Shown here: piece by piece, positions 57,058 to 64,000 of the stretch
Position numbering within the stretch: position 1 is the first letter of the stretch
Layout of the letters: each line of letters begins with the position of its first letter
Assembly: GCF_028553725.1 (NCBI RefSeq)
Contig: NZ_CP067124.1
Coordinates: 124,001 to 188,000, forward strand
Direction of reading: 5' to 3'
Source: Paracoccus alcaliphilus
GTDB lineage: Bacteria > Pseudomonadota > Alphaproteobacteria > Rhodobacterales > Rhodobacteraceae
DNA: 64,000 bases
The notes under the pieces: generated by a model
Database searches by the model: none
What the model was told of the DNA's origin: nothing
The model's input: the letters and a program-made list of their open reading frames with translations, nothing else
Position numbers and translations under genes: made by a program

Positions 57058-57105
57058 CCGCTCCCCCGTTGTCAGCCGGGGACGATGCATTGGCAAACCA
57101 TCCCC

Positions 57106-57609
57106 TCAGGCCCGTCCGTAGGCCTCGCCCAAAGCGATGTCCAGCGCGGCGGCGGGGGCGGTATTGCCCCAGCCGACCAGCTGGAACGAGGGATAGAACC
57201 GCTCGCACGCGATCAGCGCATTGCGGATCATCTGGTCGATCTGTTCGGGCAGGGCGACGGCATCGCCCGCCAGAACCAGACCATAGCGCCACACCATCAG
57301 CCGCTGCTGCGCCCAATAGGTGAAGCCGCCGTCCCAGACCTGATCATTGGCCAGGTTCAGCGTCTCATAGATCAGCGCCAGCCGGTCGGCGGGCGGGTCC
57401 ATGTCGAATGTGCAGATCAGCCGCAGCACCTCTTCCGCCGGCGACCAGGCCAGTGTCAGCGAATAGCTGCGCCACTGGCCCTCGACCACCATCGCGATCT
57501 GATCCTCCGCCAGCCGGTCGAAATCCCATTCGTGATGCACCGCCACCGTCTCGACGATGTCGATGGGGTGGATGTCGTCGCTGTGGATGTAGTGATCGGT
57601 CTGCGGCAT
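57106..57609 (-). CDS. YbjN domain-containing protein
   Basis: 167 residues, YbjN family (bacterial sensory-transduction-like fold related to type III secretion chaperones), cytoplasmic. 'HPIDIVETVAVHHEWDFDRL' and 'LALIYETLNLANDQVWDGGF' are typical. Function in alphaproteobacteria is not established. AGGAGG supports the start over an ATG 36 bases upstream. It lies 48 bases before proC on the same strand, an arrangement common in the Rhodobacterales. Confidence 0.9.
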   Translation of the reverse strand: MPQTDHYIHSDDIHPIDIVETVAVHHEWDFDRLAEDQIAMVVEGQWRSYSLTLAWSPAEEVLRLICTFDMDPPADRLALIYETLNLANDQVWDGGFTYWAQQRLMVWRYGLVLAGDAVALPEQIDQMIRNALIACERFYPSFQLVGWGNTAPAAALDIALGEAYGRA

Positions 57610-57794
57610 GCCTGCCTCCTGCCTCTCTCTGTCCCGGCGGTTCATTCGCCGCTATCCTTGGTGACCGACGCTAAAACCGGCATAGCCACCCTTCTGCTCA
57701 TACCATATATCGTGGTCCGGATCAGGGGCGCTGTAAAGCGAATTTTCGTTAACATGACCCCGGTCGGGCAAATGATCTGTGGAGAACTCGGGCA

Positions 57795-58775
57795 ATGGCG
57801 CGCGATCACGGTGGAAATATCGACCAGGCAGTCGCCCGATTCGGCGCCGGCGACTGGATCGACCTCTCGACGGGAATCAACCGCCGCCCATGGCCCGTGG
57901 GCCAGCTGCCCGATCACGTCTGGCGCAGCCTGCCGACACAGGCCGCCCAGAACCGCCTGATCCGGGTGGCCAGCGACTGGCTTGGCTGCGACCCGGGCCG
58001 GCTGCTGCCCGTTGCCGGAGCCTCGGCCGCGATCCAGCTGATCCCCCGCCTCCTCGCCCCCGGTCGCGCCTGCGTCATCGCCCCCAGCTATAACGAACAC
58101 GCCGCCAGCCTGCGCGCGGCGGGCTGGCAGGTCGATGAACGCGCCGATCTTCACGACATGGAGGGCGCCGATCTGGCGGTCGTCGTCAACCCCAACAACC
58201 CCGATGGCCGCGAATGGCCGCCCCACAGGCTGCGCGCGCTGGCCCGGACCGTCGGCCACCTGATCATCGACGAAAGCTTCGCCGACCCGCGCCCCGATCT
58301 GTCACTGGCCACCGACCCCGCCGACAACATGCTGATCCTGCGCAGCTTCGGCAAGTTCTGGGGACTGGCGGGCCTGCGCCTCGGCTTCACCATCGCCCAT
58401 CCCGACATGCTGACCCGCCTGTCCGAAGCCGCCGGCCCCTGGCCGGTCAACGGCCCGGCACTCGACATCGCCACCACGGCCATGGCCGACCGCGACTGGG
58501 CCGACGACACCATCGTTTATCACGCCGAGGCCGGACTGCACCTCGACCGCCTCGCCCTTGCCGCGGGCTGGACCCCGGCAGGCGGAACCCATCTCTTCCG
58601 CCTCTATGCCACCCCGGGCGCCCACAACGCGCAGACCCAACTGGCCCGGGCCCATATCTGGACGCGCCGCTTCCCCTATTCCACCTCATGGCTTCGCCTC
58701 GGCATCCCCGGCACCCGCAGCGAATGGGACCACCTGACCGCAGCCCTGCGCACCCCCGCCCCTCGCACTCCTTGA
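57795..58775 (+). CDS. cobC: CobC-like PLP aminotransferase/decarboxylase
   Basis: 326 residues, fold-type I aminotransferase of the HisC/CobC family. 'DLSTGINRRPWPVG' at the N-terminus is typical of threonine-phosphate decarboxylase CobC; 'VVVNPNNPDGREWP' and the PLP Lys in 'LRSFGKFWGLAGLRLGF' are conserved. The expected role is making aminopropanol phosphate for the cobalamin nucleotide loop. No cobD or other cobalamin gene is next to it here, so a histidinol-phosphate aminotransferase relative is possible. Its last bases lie inside the second extragenic repeat copy. Confidence 0.85.
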   Translation: MARDHGGNIDQAVARFGAGDWIDLSTGINRRPWPVGQLPDHVWRSLPTQAAQNRLIRVASDWLGCDPGRLLPVAGASAAIQLIPRLLAPGRACVIAPSYNEHAASLRAAGWQVDERADLHDMEGADLAVVVNPNNPDGREWPPHRLRALARTVGHLIIDESFADPRPDLSLATDPADNMLILRSFGKFWGLAGLRLGFTIAHPDMLTRLSEAAGPWPVNGPALDIATTAMADRDWADDTIVYHAEAGLHLDRLALAAGWTPAGGTHLFRLYATPGAHNAQTQLARAHIWTRRFPYSTSWLRLGIPGTRSEWDHLTAALRTPAPRTP

Positions 58776-58823
58776 AAATACCTCGGGGTGAATTGGCCGC
58801 AGGCCAAGAGGGGCAGCGCCCCT
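58751..58823 (-). repeat. Extragenic repeat element, copy 2
   Basis: Read on the minus strand: hairpin AGGGGC-N3-GCCCCT (58823-58809), spacer, CCCCGAGGTATTTTC (58787-58772), AGTGCGAGGG (58769-58760). This is the same arrangement as at 4351-4410. It overlaps the cobC stop codon, so it may also act as that gene's 3' end. Confidence 0.6.
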
Positions 58824-58908
58824 CCCCCTCCACCGGAACCCCCGGCGCCATTGCCTTCCCGCCACAATCCGGCACAATCACCCCCAGCGATCACCCGGAA
58901 CCACCGCC

Positions 58909-59367
58909 ATGCGCGCCATCCTGCCCCTTCTGCTGCTTCTGCCCACCGCGCCGCTGGCCAATGCGCCGCTGATCATCCTCGACCAAAGCCAGCTGCCCTT
59001 CGATCTGGGGCCGGGCCATCCGGCGAACAACCCGGCCAGAATCTCGAACTCGCCCAATGCCGCCGCCAATTCCGCCGGCAATACCGCCAATGCGGGCTCG
59101 ACATGGAACAACCGCCCCTCGAACCCGGCGAATGAGAACCGGCTGATCATCACCGCCGATGGCGGGGTGCTGGGCTATTACGCGCCCAGCCAGACCGGGG
59201 TGCTGAACCTGTTCGACGTGAATGGCCGCCGCATCGCCTATCGCCCGGCCAGCGGAACGCGCAGCCTGTTTGCCACCGATGGCAGCTGGTGCGGCACCGT
59301 CGATGGCGGGCGCACGGATTTCGTGCTGGCCGTCACCCCCGGCTGCGCGGCGAAATTCCGGCGCTGA
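58909..59367 (+). CDS. Secreted hypothetical protein with Asn-rich segment
   Basis: 152 residues. Signal peptide at about 1-18. Residues about 38-76 are low-complexity, rich in Asn, Ala and Pro with irregular 'NxAxN' repeats. The C-terminal half (80-152) looks folded, with beta-rich pattern and two Cys ('DGSWCGTVDGG', 'VTPGCAAKF') that may form a disulfide. No family recognised; periplasmic or outer-surface by its leader. Stands alone between cobC and ppk2. Confidence 0.7.
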   Translation: MRAILPLLLLLPTAPLANAPLIILDQSQLPFDLGPGHPANNPARISNSPNAAANSAGNTANAGSTWNNRPSNPANENRLIITADGGVLGYYAPSQTGVLNLFDVNGRRIAYRPASGTRSLFATDGSWCGTVDGGRTDFVLAVTPGCAAKFRR

Positions 59368-59434
59368 CGGCTTTTCGCCGCAAATCCGTTACACTCGCCC
59401 CTTACACCCACGCTGACACGACCCGGAGCAGGTG

Positions 59435-60340
59435 ATGAATCAGGAACCCAAGGACTGGCTGGAAGCCGAATTGCAGGACACGCTGGACGAGGATGTCGAG
59501 ATCGAGCTTGAGGACGCGATCCTCTCGACCGAAATCAAGCGCATCTATCGCCAGATGCATCCCGATCAGCTGGATCGGAAACTGTATTTTCAGGAACTTC
59601 TGCGCCTGCAATCCGAACTGATCCGGTTGCAGGACTGGGTCAGCTATACCAAGGAAAAAGTCGTCGTCCTGTTCGAGGGCCGCGATTCCGCCGGCAAGGG
59701 CGGCGTGATCAAGCGCATCACCCAGCGGCTCAACCCGCGCGTGGTGCGCACCGTCGCCCTGCCCGCGCCCTCGGACCGCGAAAAGACCCAATGGTATTTC
59801 CAGCGCTATGTCCCCCACCTGCCCGCTGGCGGTGAGATCGTGCTGTTCGACCGCAGCTGGTACAACCGCGCCGGGGTCGAGCGGGTGATGGGCTTTGCGT
59901 CCGAGGATCAAGTTCATCAGTTCTTCGACGACGTGCCGGAATTCGAGCGGATGCTGGTGCGCTCGGGCATCCGGCTGGTGAAATACTGGTTCTCGATCAC
60001 CGACGAGGAACAGCAGATGCGCTTTATGGTGCGCATCCACGACCCGTTGAAACAGTGGAAACTGTCGCCCATGGACCTGCAAAGCCGGGTCCGGTGGGAG
60101 GCCTATACCAAGGCCAAGGAGGAAATGTTCGAACGCACGAACATCCCCGAGGCGCCGTGGTATATCGTTCCGGGCAATGACAAGAAACGCGCAAGGCTGA
60201 ACTGCATGAACCACCTGCTCAGCATGATCCCCTATACCGACGTGCCGCATGTCGAGGTCAGCCTGCCCGACCGCGTGTTCAATCCCGATTACGAACGCGA
60301 GGTCCTGCCACGAGAGCTTTATGTGCCGCAGAAATACTGA
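59435..60340 (+). CDS. ppk2: Polyphosphate kinase 2
   Basis: 301 residues, PPK2 family, which phosphorylates nucleoside diphosphates with polyphosphate (or the reverse). Walker A is at 81-90 ('EGRDSAGKGG'), Walker B at about 136-142 ('IVLFDRSWYNRAG'), and the lid region contains 'VRTVALPAPSDREKTQWYF'. The acidic N-terminus and single domain fit class I short PPK2. GGAGCAG precedes the ATG; a GTG one codon earlier is also possible. Confidence 0.96.
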   Translation: MNQEPKDWLEAELQDTLDEDVEIELEDAILSTEIKRIYRQMHPDQLDRKLYFQELLRLQSELIRLQDWVSYTKEKVVVLFEGRDSAGKGGVIKRITQRLNPRVVRTVALPAPSDREKTQWYFQRYVPHLPAGGEIVLFDRSWYNRAGVERVMGFASEDQVHQFFDDVPEFERMLVRSGIRLVKYWFSITDEEQQMRFMVRIHDPLKQWKLSPMDLQSRVRWEAYTKAKEEMFERTNIPEAPWYIVPGNDKKRARLNCMNHLLSMIPYTDVPHVEVSLPDRVFNPDYEREVLPRELYVPQKY

Positions 60341-60353
60341 CGCGGGCCGATTT

Positions 60354-60386
60354 CGCGATCCTGCGCAAAACCCTGCCCGGATCGCG
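60354..60386. repeat. Inverted repeat after ppk2
   Basis: CGCGATCC (60354-60361) and GGATCGCG (60379-60386), perfect 8-bp arms with a 17-base loop, no U-tract. Might be a weak 3' structure for ppk2 or an operator for the TerB gene. Confidence 0.3.
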
Positions 60387-60429
60387 TAAGCCCACTTGTC
60401 GCCATGATTAATCGGCCTATGATCGGGTT

Positions 60430-60891
60430 ATGTTCCGCAACCTGCTCTCTCGTCTTTTCGCCGATGAACCCGGGCCCGCGCCACTGGCCGGGCAGGATGC
60501 CGAAGTTGCGATTGCCGCGCTTCTGGTGCGGGTGGCGCGTGCCGATGACCACTATCACCAGTCCGAACAGCAGCGCATCGACCGGATTCTGGCGCGACGC
60601 CGGGGGCTGGACATGGCGCAGGCCGCCGAACGCCGCGCCGCCGCCGAGATGATCGAGGCCGAGGCCCCCGATACAGTGCGCTTTACCCGCATGATCAAGG
60701 ACCGGATCGCGCTGGAGGATCGCAGCGGCGTCATCGCCGCCATGTGGGAGGTCGCCTATGCCGACGACCACCGCAGCCAGGACGAGGAAACGCTGATCCG
60801 GCTGGTCTCGGGCCTGCTGGGCGTGCCTGATCGCGATTCCGCCCTGATGCGCCAGCGGGTGCGGGGCGCGATGGATCAGAACAACCTCTGA
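60430..60891 (+). CDS. TerB family protein
   Basis: 153 residues of the TerB-like fold (tellurite resistance protein B family): two repeats of a four-helix unit with acidic motifs 'LLVRVARADDHYHQSEQQRI' and 'WEVAYADDHRSQDEETLIR', the second typical of metal-binding TerB sites. Soluble. Solitary TerB-domain proteins are common in alphaproteobacteria and not necessarily linked to tellurite; function unknown. It ends 10 bases before the convergent FAD-oxidase gene. Confidence 0.88.
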   Translation: MFRNLLSRLFADEPGPAPLAGQDAEVAIAALLVRVARADDHYHQSEQQRIDRILARRRGLDMAQAAERRAAAEMIEAEAPDTVRFTRMIKDRIALEDRSGVIAAMWEVAYADDHRSQDEETLIRLVSGLLGVPDRDSALMRQRVRGAMDQNNL

Positions 60892-60900
60892 TCCCGGATT

Positions 60901-62208
60901 TCAGAACCCAAGCCGGTCACGCAGCCCATACCACGCCATTCCCGCCACCAGCAGCGGCTGGCGCAGCATCGCGCCTCCGGGAAAGCGTCGCGTCGGCACC
61001 GCCGCCATTGCGTCGAAACCCTCGGCCTGCCCGGCCACGGCCCCGGCCATCAGCCGCCCGGCCAGCGTCGCCAGCGCCACGCCGTGACCGGAAAAGCCGC
61101 TGGCCGACAGGCAATTCGGCGCGGGTCGCCCGAAACAGGGCATCCGGTTCATGGTAATGGCCAGCGTCCCGCCCCAGGCATGGGTCAGCCGCACGTCCCG
61201 CAATTGCGGATAGACCGACAGCAGATGCGGGCGCACCACGCCCTCGATGTCGCGCGGGAAACGATAGGTGATCGTTTCGCCGCCGCCAAAGATCAGCCGC
61301 CGGTCGGGGTCCATCCGCCAGTAATTCACCACGAATTTCGTATCGGCCACGGCAATGTTGCCCGGCAGGATCTCGGGCGCGCGATCCCCCAGCGGTTCCG
61401 TCGCGACGATATAGTTGTTGATCGGCATGACCCGCGCCGCGACATGGCCGTCCAGATCGCCCAGATAGCCATTCGCCGCCAGAATCACATGATCGGCGAT
61501 GACATGGCCCTGCGCGCAATGGACGGAGCTTTTGCCACCCGCCCGCCCGTGATCGATCCGCAGAACCTCGCTCATCTCATGGATGCGCGCGCCTGCGGCC
61601 TGCGCCAGACGCGCCAGCCCGCAGGCAAGGTCCAGCGGTTGCAGATGGCCCGCGCCGTGATCCAGATCGCCACCCGCATAGGCCGCGCTGCCAAGCGCCG
61701 TGGCCATCCCGTCGCGGTCCAGTGGCTCGATCCGGTCGTAATCGTAATGCCGCGCCAGATGATCGGCCATGACGCGGGCATGTTCGACCTCGGCCTTGCT
61801 GCGGCAGGCATGGGCCACCCCGGCATTGACCGGCACGCCCGCCTCATCCGCCAGCGCGCGGACCAGCGCCTTGGCATCCTCGGCCAGATCCCACAGGCGC
61901 CGCGCGGCATCGCGGCCCAGCTGCGCCTCCAGCCAGTCCACATCCTGCCGCTGACCCGAACCAAGCTGACCACCATTGCGACCCGAGGCGCCGAAGCCCA
62001 CGCGATGCGCCTCGACCAGCGCCACCTGAAAGCCCTGCCGCGCCAGATGCAGCGCCGCCGACAAGCCGGTATAGCCCGCGCCAATCACCGCGACATCGGC
62101 CCGCACCTCTCCCCGCAGGGGCGGAAACGGGTCCAGCAGCCGCCCGGTTTCGGCATAGAGGCTGGGCGGATATTGCCCCGGCTGGTCGTTGATATGCAGC
62201 AGGCTCAT
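60901..62208 (-). CDS. FAD-dependent oxidoreductase, PuuB-like
   Basis: 435 residues, DAO-type flavoprotein. 'DVAVIGAGYTGLSAALHLA' binds FAD and 'VGFGASGRNGGQLGSGQ' is a strong signature of the gamma-glutamylputrescine oxidase group. It overlaps the glutamine-synthetase-like gene by ATGA, and that gene overlaps a GATase1 gene, giving the set expected for gamma-glutamylation, oxidation and deglutamylation of a polyamine or other amine. The substrate is not certain; ethanolamine or another amine is possible. Confidence 0.85.
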   Translation of the reverse strand: MSLLHINDQPGQYPPSLYAETGRLLDPFPPLRGEVRADVAVIGAGYTGLSAALHLARQGFQVALVEAHRVGFGASGRNGGQLGSGQRQDVDWLEAQLGRDAARRLWDLAEDAKALVRALADEAGVPVNAGVAHACRSKAEVEHARVMADHLARHYDYDRIEPLDRDGMATALGSAAYAGGDLDHGAGHLQPLDLACGLARLAQAAGARIHEMSEVLRIDHGRAGGKSSVHCAQGHVIADHVILAANGYLGDLDGHVAARVMPINNYIVATEPLGDRAPEILPGNIAVADTKFVVNYWRMDPDRRLIFGGGETITYRFPRDIEGVVRPHLLSVYPQLRDVRLTHAWGGTLAITMNRMPCFGRPAPNCLSASGFSGHGVALATLAGRLMAGAVAGQAEGFDAMAAVPTRRFPGGAMLRQPLLVAGMAWYGLRDRLGF

Positions 62209-63560
62209 ACGTTCAGCAGCAGATGTTCCCGCTCCCACGGGCTGATGACCTGAAGGAACTCTTTGTATTCATTACGCTTGACGGCCTCATAGACGGCCAC
62301 GAACTCATCGCCCAGAACGCCGCGCACCGGCGCGCTGTCAACCATCAGATCCAGCGCGTCGCCCAGATTATAGGGCAGCTCGTCCTCGGACATATAGGCG
62401 TCGCCAAGACATTCGGCGCGGGGGTTCTCGCCCTCGATCAGCCCCAGATAACCGCAGGCGAGGCTGGCGGCGATGCCCAGATAGGGGTTGCAGTCCATGC
62501 CCGCCAGCCGGTTCTCGACCCGCCGCGCCTCGGGGTCCGAGATCGGCACGCGCAGCCCGGTGGTGCGGTTGTCACGCCCCCATTCCAGATTGATCGGCGC
62601 CGCGAAATCAGGGACATAGCGGCGATAGCTGTTCACATAAGGCGCCAGCAGCGCGATCACGGCAGGCAGGTGTTTCTGCATGCCCGCGATGAAGTGCAGG
62701 AAGGCCGGGGTTTCGCGCCCCTTGGTATCGGAGAAGATATTGCGCCCGGTCGCCATGTCGATGACCGAATGGTGCATGTGCATGGCGCTGCCGGGTTCGC
62801 CCTCGATCGGCTTGGCCATGAAGGTCGCGAAACAGTCATGGCGCAGCGCCGCCTCGCGGATCAGGCGCTTGAAATAGAAGATCTCATCGGCCAGCGCGAC
62901 CGGATCGCCGTGATTGAGGTTGATCTCGACCTGACCGGCGCCGCCCTCTTGCAGGATGCCGTCGATCTCGAACCCCTGAGCCTCGGCGAAATCATAGATG
63001 TCGTCGATCACCTTGCCGTATTCGTCCACCGCCGACATGGAATAGGCTTGTTTGGCCGCCGCCCGCCTGCCGGTGCGGCCCATCGGCGGGATGATCGGCT
63101 GGTTCGGGTCGATATTGCGGGCGACCAGAAAGAACTCCATCTCGGGCGCGACGACCGGCTTCCAGCCCTTGTCCCGATATAGCTGCATCACCTGTTTCAG
63201 CACGTTGCGCGGCGCGATGGGCACCGGGTTGCCCTGCTGATCGGTCACGTCATGGATCACCTGCATGGTCCAGTCCGCCGTCCAGGGCGCGGCCGAGGCG
63301 GTGGTGAAATCCGGCGTCAGGATCATGTCGGGTTCGGTGAACGCGCCCGAAGGGTTGTCGGCCCATTCCCCGGTGATCGTCTGCAGGAAGATCGAGTTCG
63401 GCAGATAGAACTTGTCCTGCCGCACGAATTTCGAGGCCGGCATCGCCTTGCCCCGTGCCACCCCGGCGATATCGGCGACGATGCATTCGACCTCGTCCAG
63501 CCGCCGCCCGGCCATATAGTCGCGTGCGGCCTGCGGGATGTCATCGCTCCACTGGCTCAT
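62205..63560 (-). CDS. Glutamine synthetase family protein (PuuA-like)
   Basis: 451 residues, glutamine-synthetase fold, smaller than housekeeping GlnA. 'GQVEINLNHGDPVALADE' and 'GSAMHMHHSVIDMATGRN' hold metal and ATP ligands, and 'GMDCNPYLGIAASLACGYLG' is typical of gamma-glutamylputrescine synthetase types. The adenylylation-site region of GlnA is not obvious. With the FAD oxidase downstream and the amidotransferase upstream it most likely gamma-glutamylates an amine. Confidence 0.9.
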   Translation of the reverse strand: MSQWSDDIPQAARDYMAGRRLDEVECIVADIAGVARGKAMPASKFVRQDKFYLPNSIFLQTITGEWADNPSGAFTEPDMILTPDFTTASAAPWTADWTMQVIHDVTDQQGNPVPIAPRNVLKQVMQLYRDKGWKPVVAPEMEFFLVARNIDPNQPIIPPMGRTGRRAAAKQAYSMSAVDEYGKVIDDIYDFAEAQGFEIDGILQEGGAGQVEINLNHGDPVALADEIFYFKRLIREAALRHDCFATFMAKPIEGEPGSAMHMHHSVIDMATGRNIFSDTKGRETPAFLHFIAGMQKHLPAVIALLAPYVNSYRRYVPDFAAPINLEWGRDNRTTGLRVPISDPEARRVENRLAGMDCNPYLGIAASLACGYLGLIEGENPRAECLGDAYMSEDELPYNLGDALDLMVDSAPVRGVLGDEFVAVYEAVKRNEYKEFLQVISPWEREHLLLNV

Positions 63561-64000
63561 GCGGCACCTGTTGCGCGGTTGCGCGGCTGGCGGAAGAAGG
63601 CTTCGATCCGGTCGGCCATAAGGCCCGCATCCGTGCCCCCGCCCATCCGGCCCGACGCGCGCTGCAAAAGATCTTCGGGCACGACACCCTTGCCGCGGGT
63701 GTCCATCAGCCCCTGAATGAAGGCATCCTCGAATTCAGGATGCGCCTGCACGGTAAAGGCCCGGTCGCCATAGACCAGCGCCGCATGTTCGCAAAACCCG
63801 TTGCGGCCCACGACCTGCGCATCCTCGGGCGGGGTCGCGACCTGATCCTGATGCCAAGCGTTCAGCCGCACCGGCTGGCCGTCGAAATCGTAATCCTGCA
63901 TCCCCACGGCCCAGCCATCGGGATGCTTGACGACCTTGCCGCCCAGTGCCTGCGCGATCACCTGATGGCCGAAACAGATGCCGACCAGCGGCACCCCGGC
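63557..64000 (-). CDS. Class I glutamine amidotransferase-like protein, partial (right edge)
   Basis: C-terminal about 147 residues; the N-terminus lies beyond the right edge. The nucleophile elbow 'VGICFGHQVIAQALGGKV' is present, and 'FTVQAHPEFEDAFIQGL' supplies the catalytic His and Glu of GATase1. Next to PuuA- and PuuB-like genes it probably acts as a gamma-glutamyl hydrolase similar in role to PuuD, or as a GMP-synthase-like amidotransferase. Overlaps the glutamine-synthetase-like gene by ATGA. Confidence 0.88.
   Translation of the reverse strand, partial: AGVPLVGICFGHQVIAQALGGKVVKHPDGWAVGMQDYDFDGQPVRLNAWHQDQVATPPEDAQVVGRNGFCEHAALVYGDRAFTVQAHPEFEDAFIQGLMDTRGKGVVPEDLLQRASGRMGGGTDAGLMADRIEAFFRQPRNRATGAA

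Noticed and set aside
57690..57720. Possible NrdR box (ACCATATATCGTGGT) between ybjN and cobC genes
   Set aside because: Only 4-bp arms match and no ribonucleotide reductase gene is near; similarity is too weak.

Overview
The window is high-GC alphaproteobacterial chromosome. Its gene content, above all a mau cluster in the order mauR-F-B-E-D-A-C-J-G-M-N without mauL, points to Paracoccus or a close relative in the Rhodobacterales. No rRNA, tRNA or CRISPR array was recognised.

Layout. 1-4079 (minus): the start of a first Mrp-type Na+/H+ antiporter operon, with a fused MrpA-MrpB subunit, MrpC and the beginning of MrpD, which runs off the left edge. 4474-8454 (plus): histone-deacetylase-like hydrolase, xseB, ispA and dxs, the last two making isoprenoid precursors. 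8598-17937 (plus): the methylamine dehydrogenase cluster, with a LysR regulator (mauR candidate), both MADH subunits (mauB, mauA with its TTQ tryptophans), amicyanin (mauC), the diheme enzyme MauG and the maturation and ferredoxin-like genes. 17840-30404: a GlxA/AraC-type regulator, a dimethylglycine-dehydrogenase-like flavoprotein, and a minus-strand operon soxB-soxD-soxA-soxG-glyA-sdaA-purU. Together 8.6-30.4 kb is a methylated-amine island: methylamine and N-methylglycines are demethylated, glycine goes through serine to pyruvate, and formyl-THF is released as formate. 30518-38156: an AraC-type regulator divergent from a complete leucine/isovalerate operon (ivd, liuB, liuD, mvaB, liuC).

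38218-40407 holds two insertion sequences: an IS903-group IS5 element with a perfect 9-bp target duplication and a broken transposase, and an IS630 element with a likely programmed -1 frameshift. Directly after them, 40578-44849 encodes a 1423-residue protein that appears to join an SGNH hydrolase, an N-acetylmuramoyl-L-alanine amidase, a GH108/PG_binding_3-like muramidase segment and a trypsin-like serine protease, followed by about 300 unrecognised residues. It is the most unusual gene in the window.

44874-51496: an OxyR-like regulator, with Arg where the peroxidatic Cys should be, divergent from a second, seven-subunit Mrp operon; a near-canonical OxyR operator lies between them. 51867-60891: mainly housekeeping and envelope genes (L,D-transpeptidase-fold protein, Asp-rich secreted protein, DCC oxidoreductase and HTTM protein, CsbD, 2-hydroxyacid dehydrogenase, CsaA, ProC, YbjN, CobC-like aminotransferase, PPK2, TerB). 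60901-64000 (minus): a GATase1 protein (cut by the right edge), a glutamine-synthetase-family enzyme and a FAD oxidase, resembling a gamma-glutamyl-polyamine pathway.
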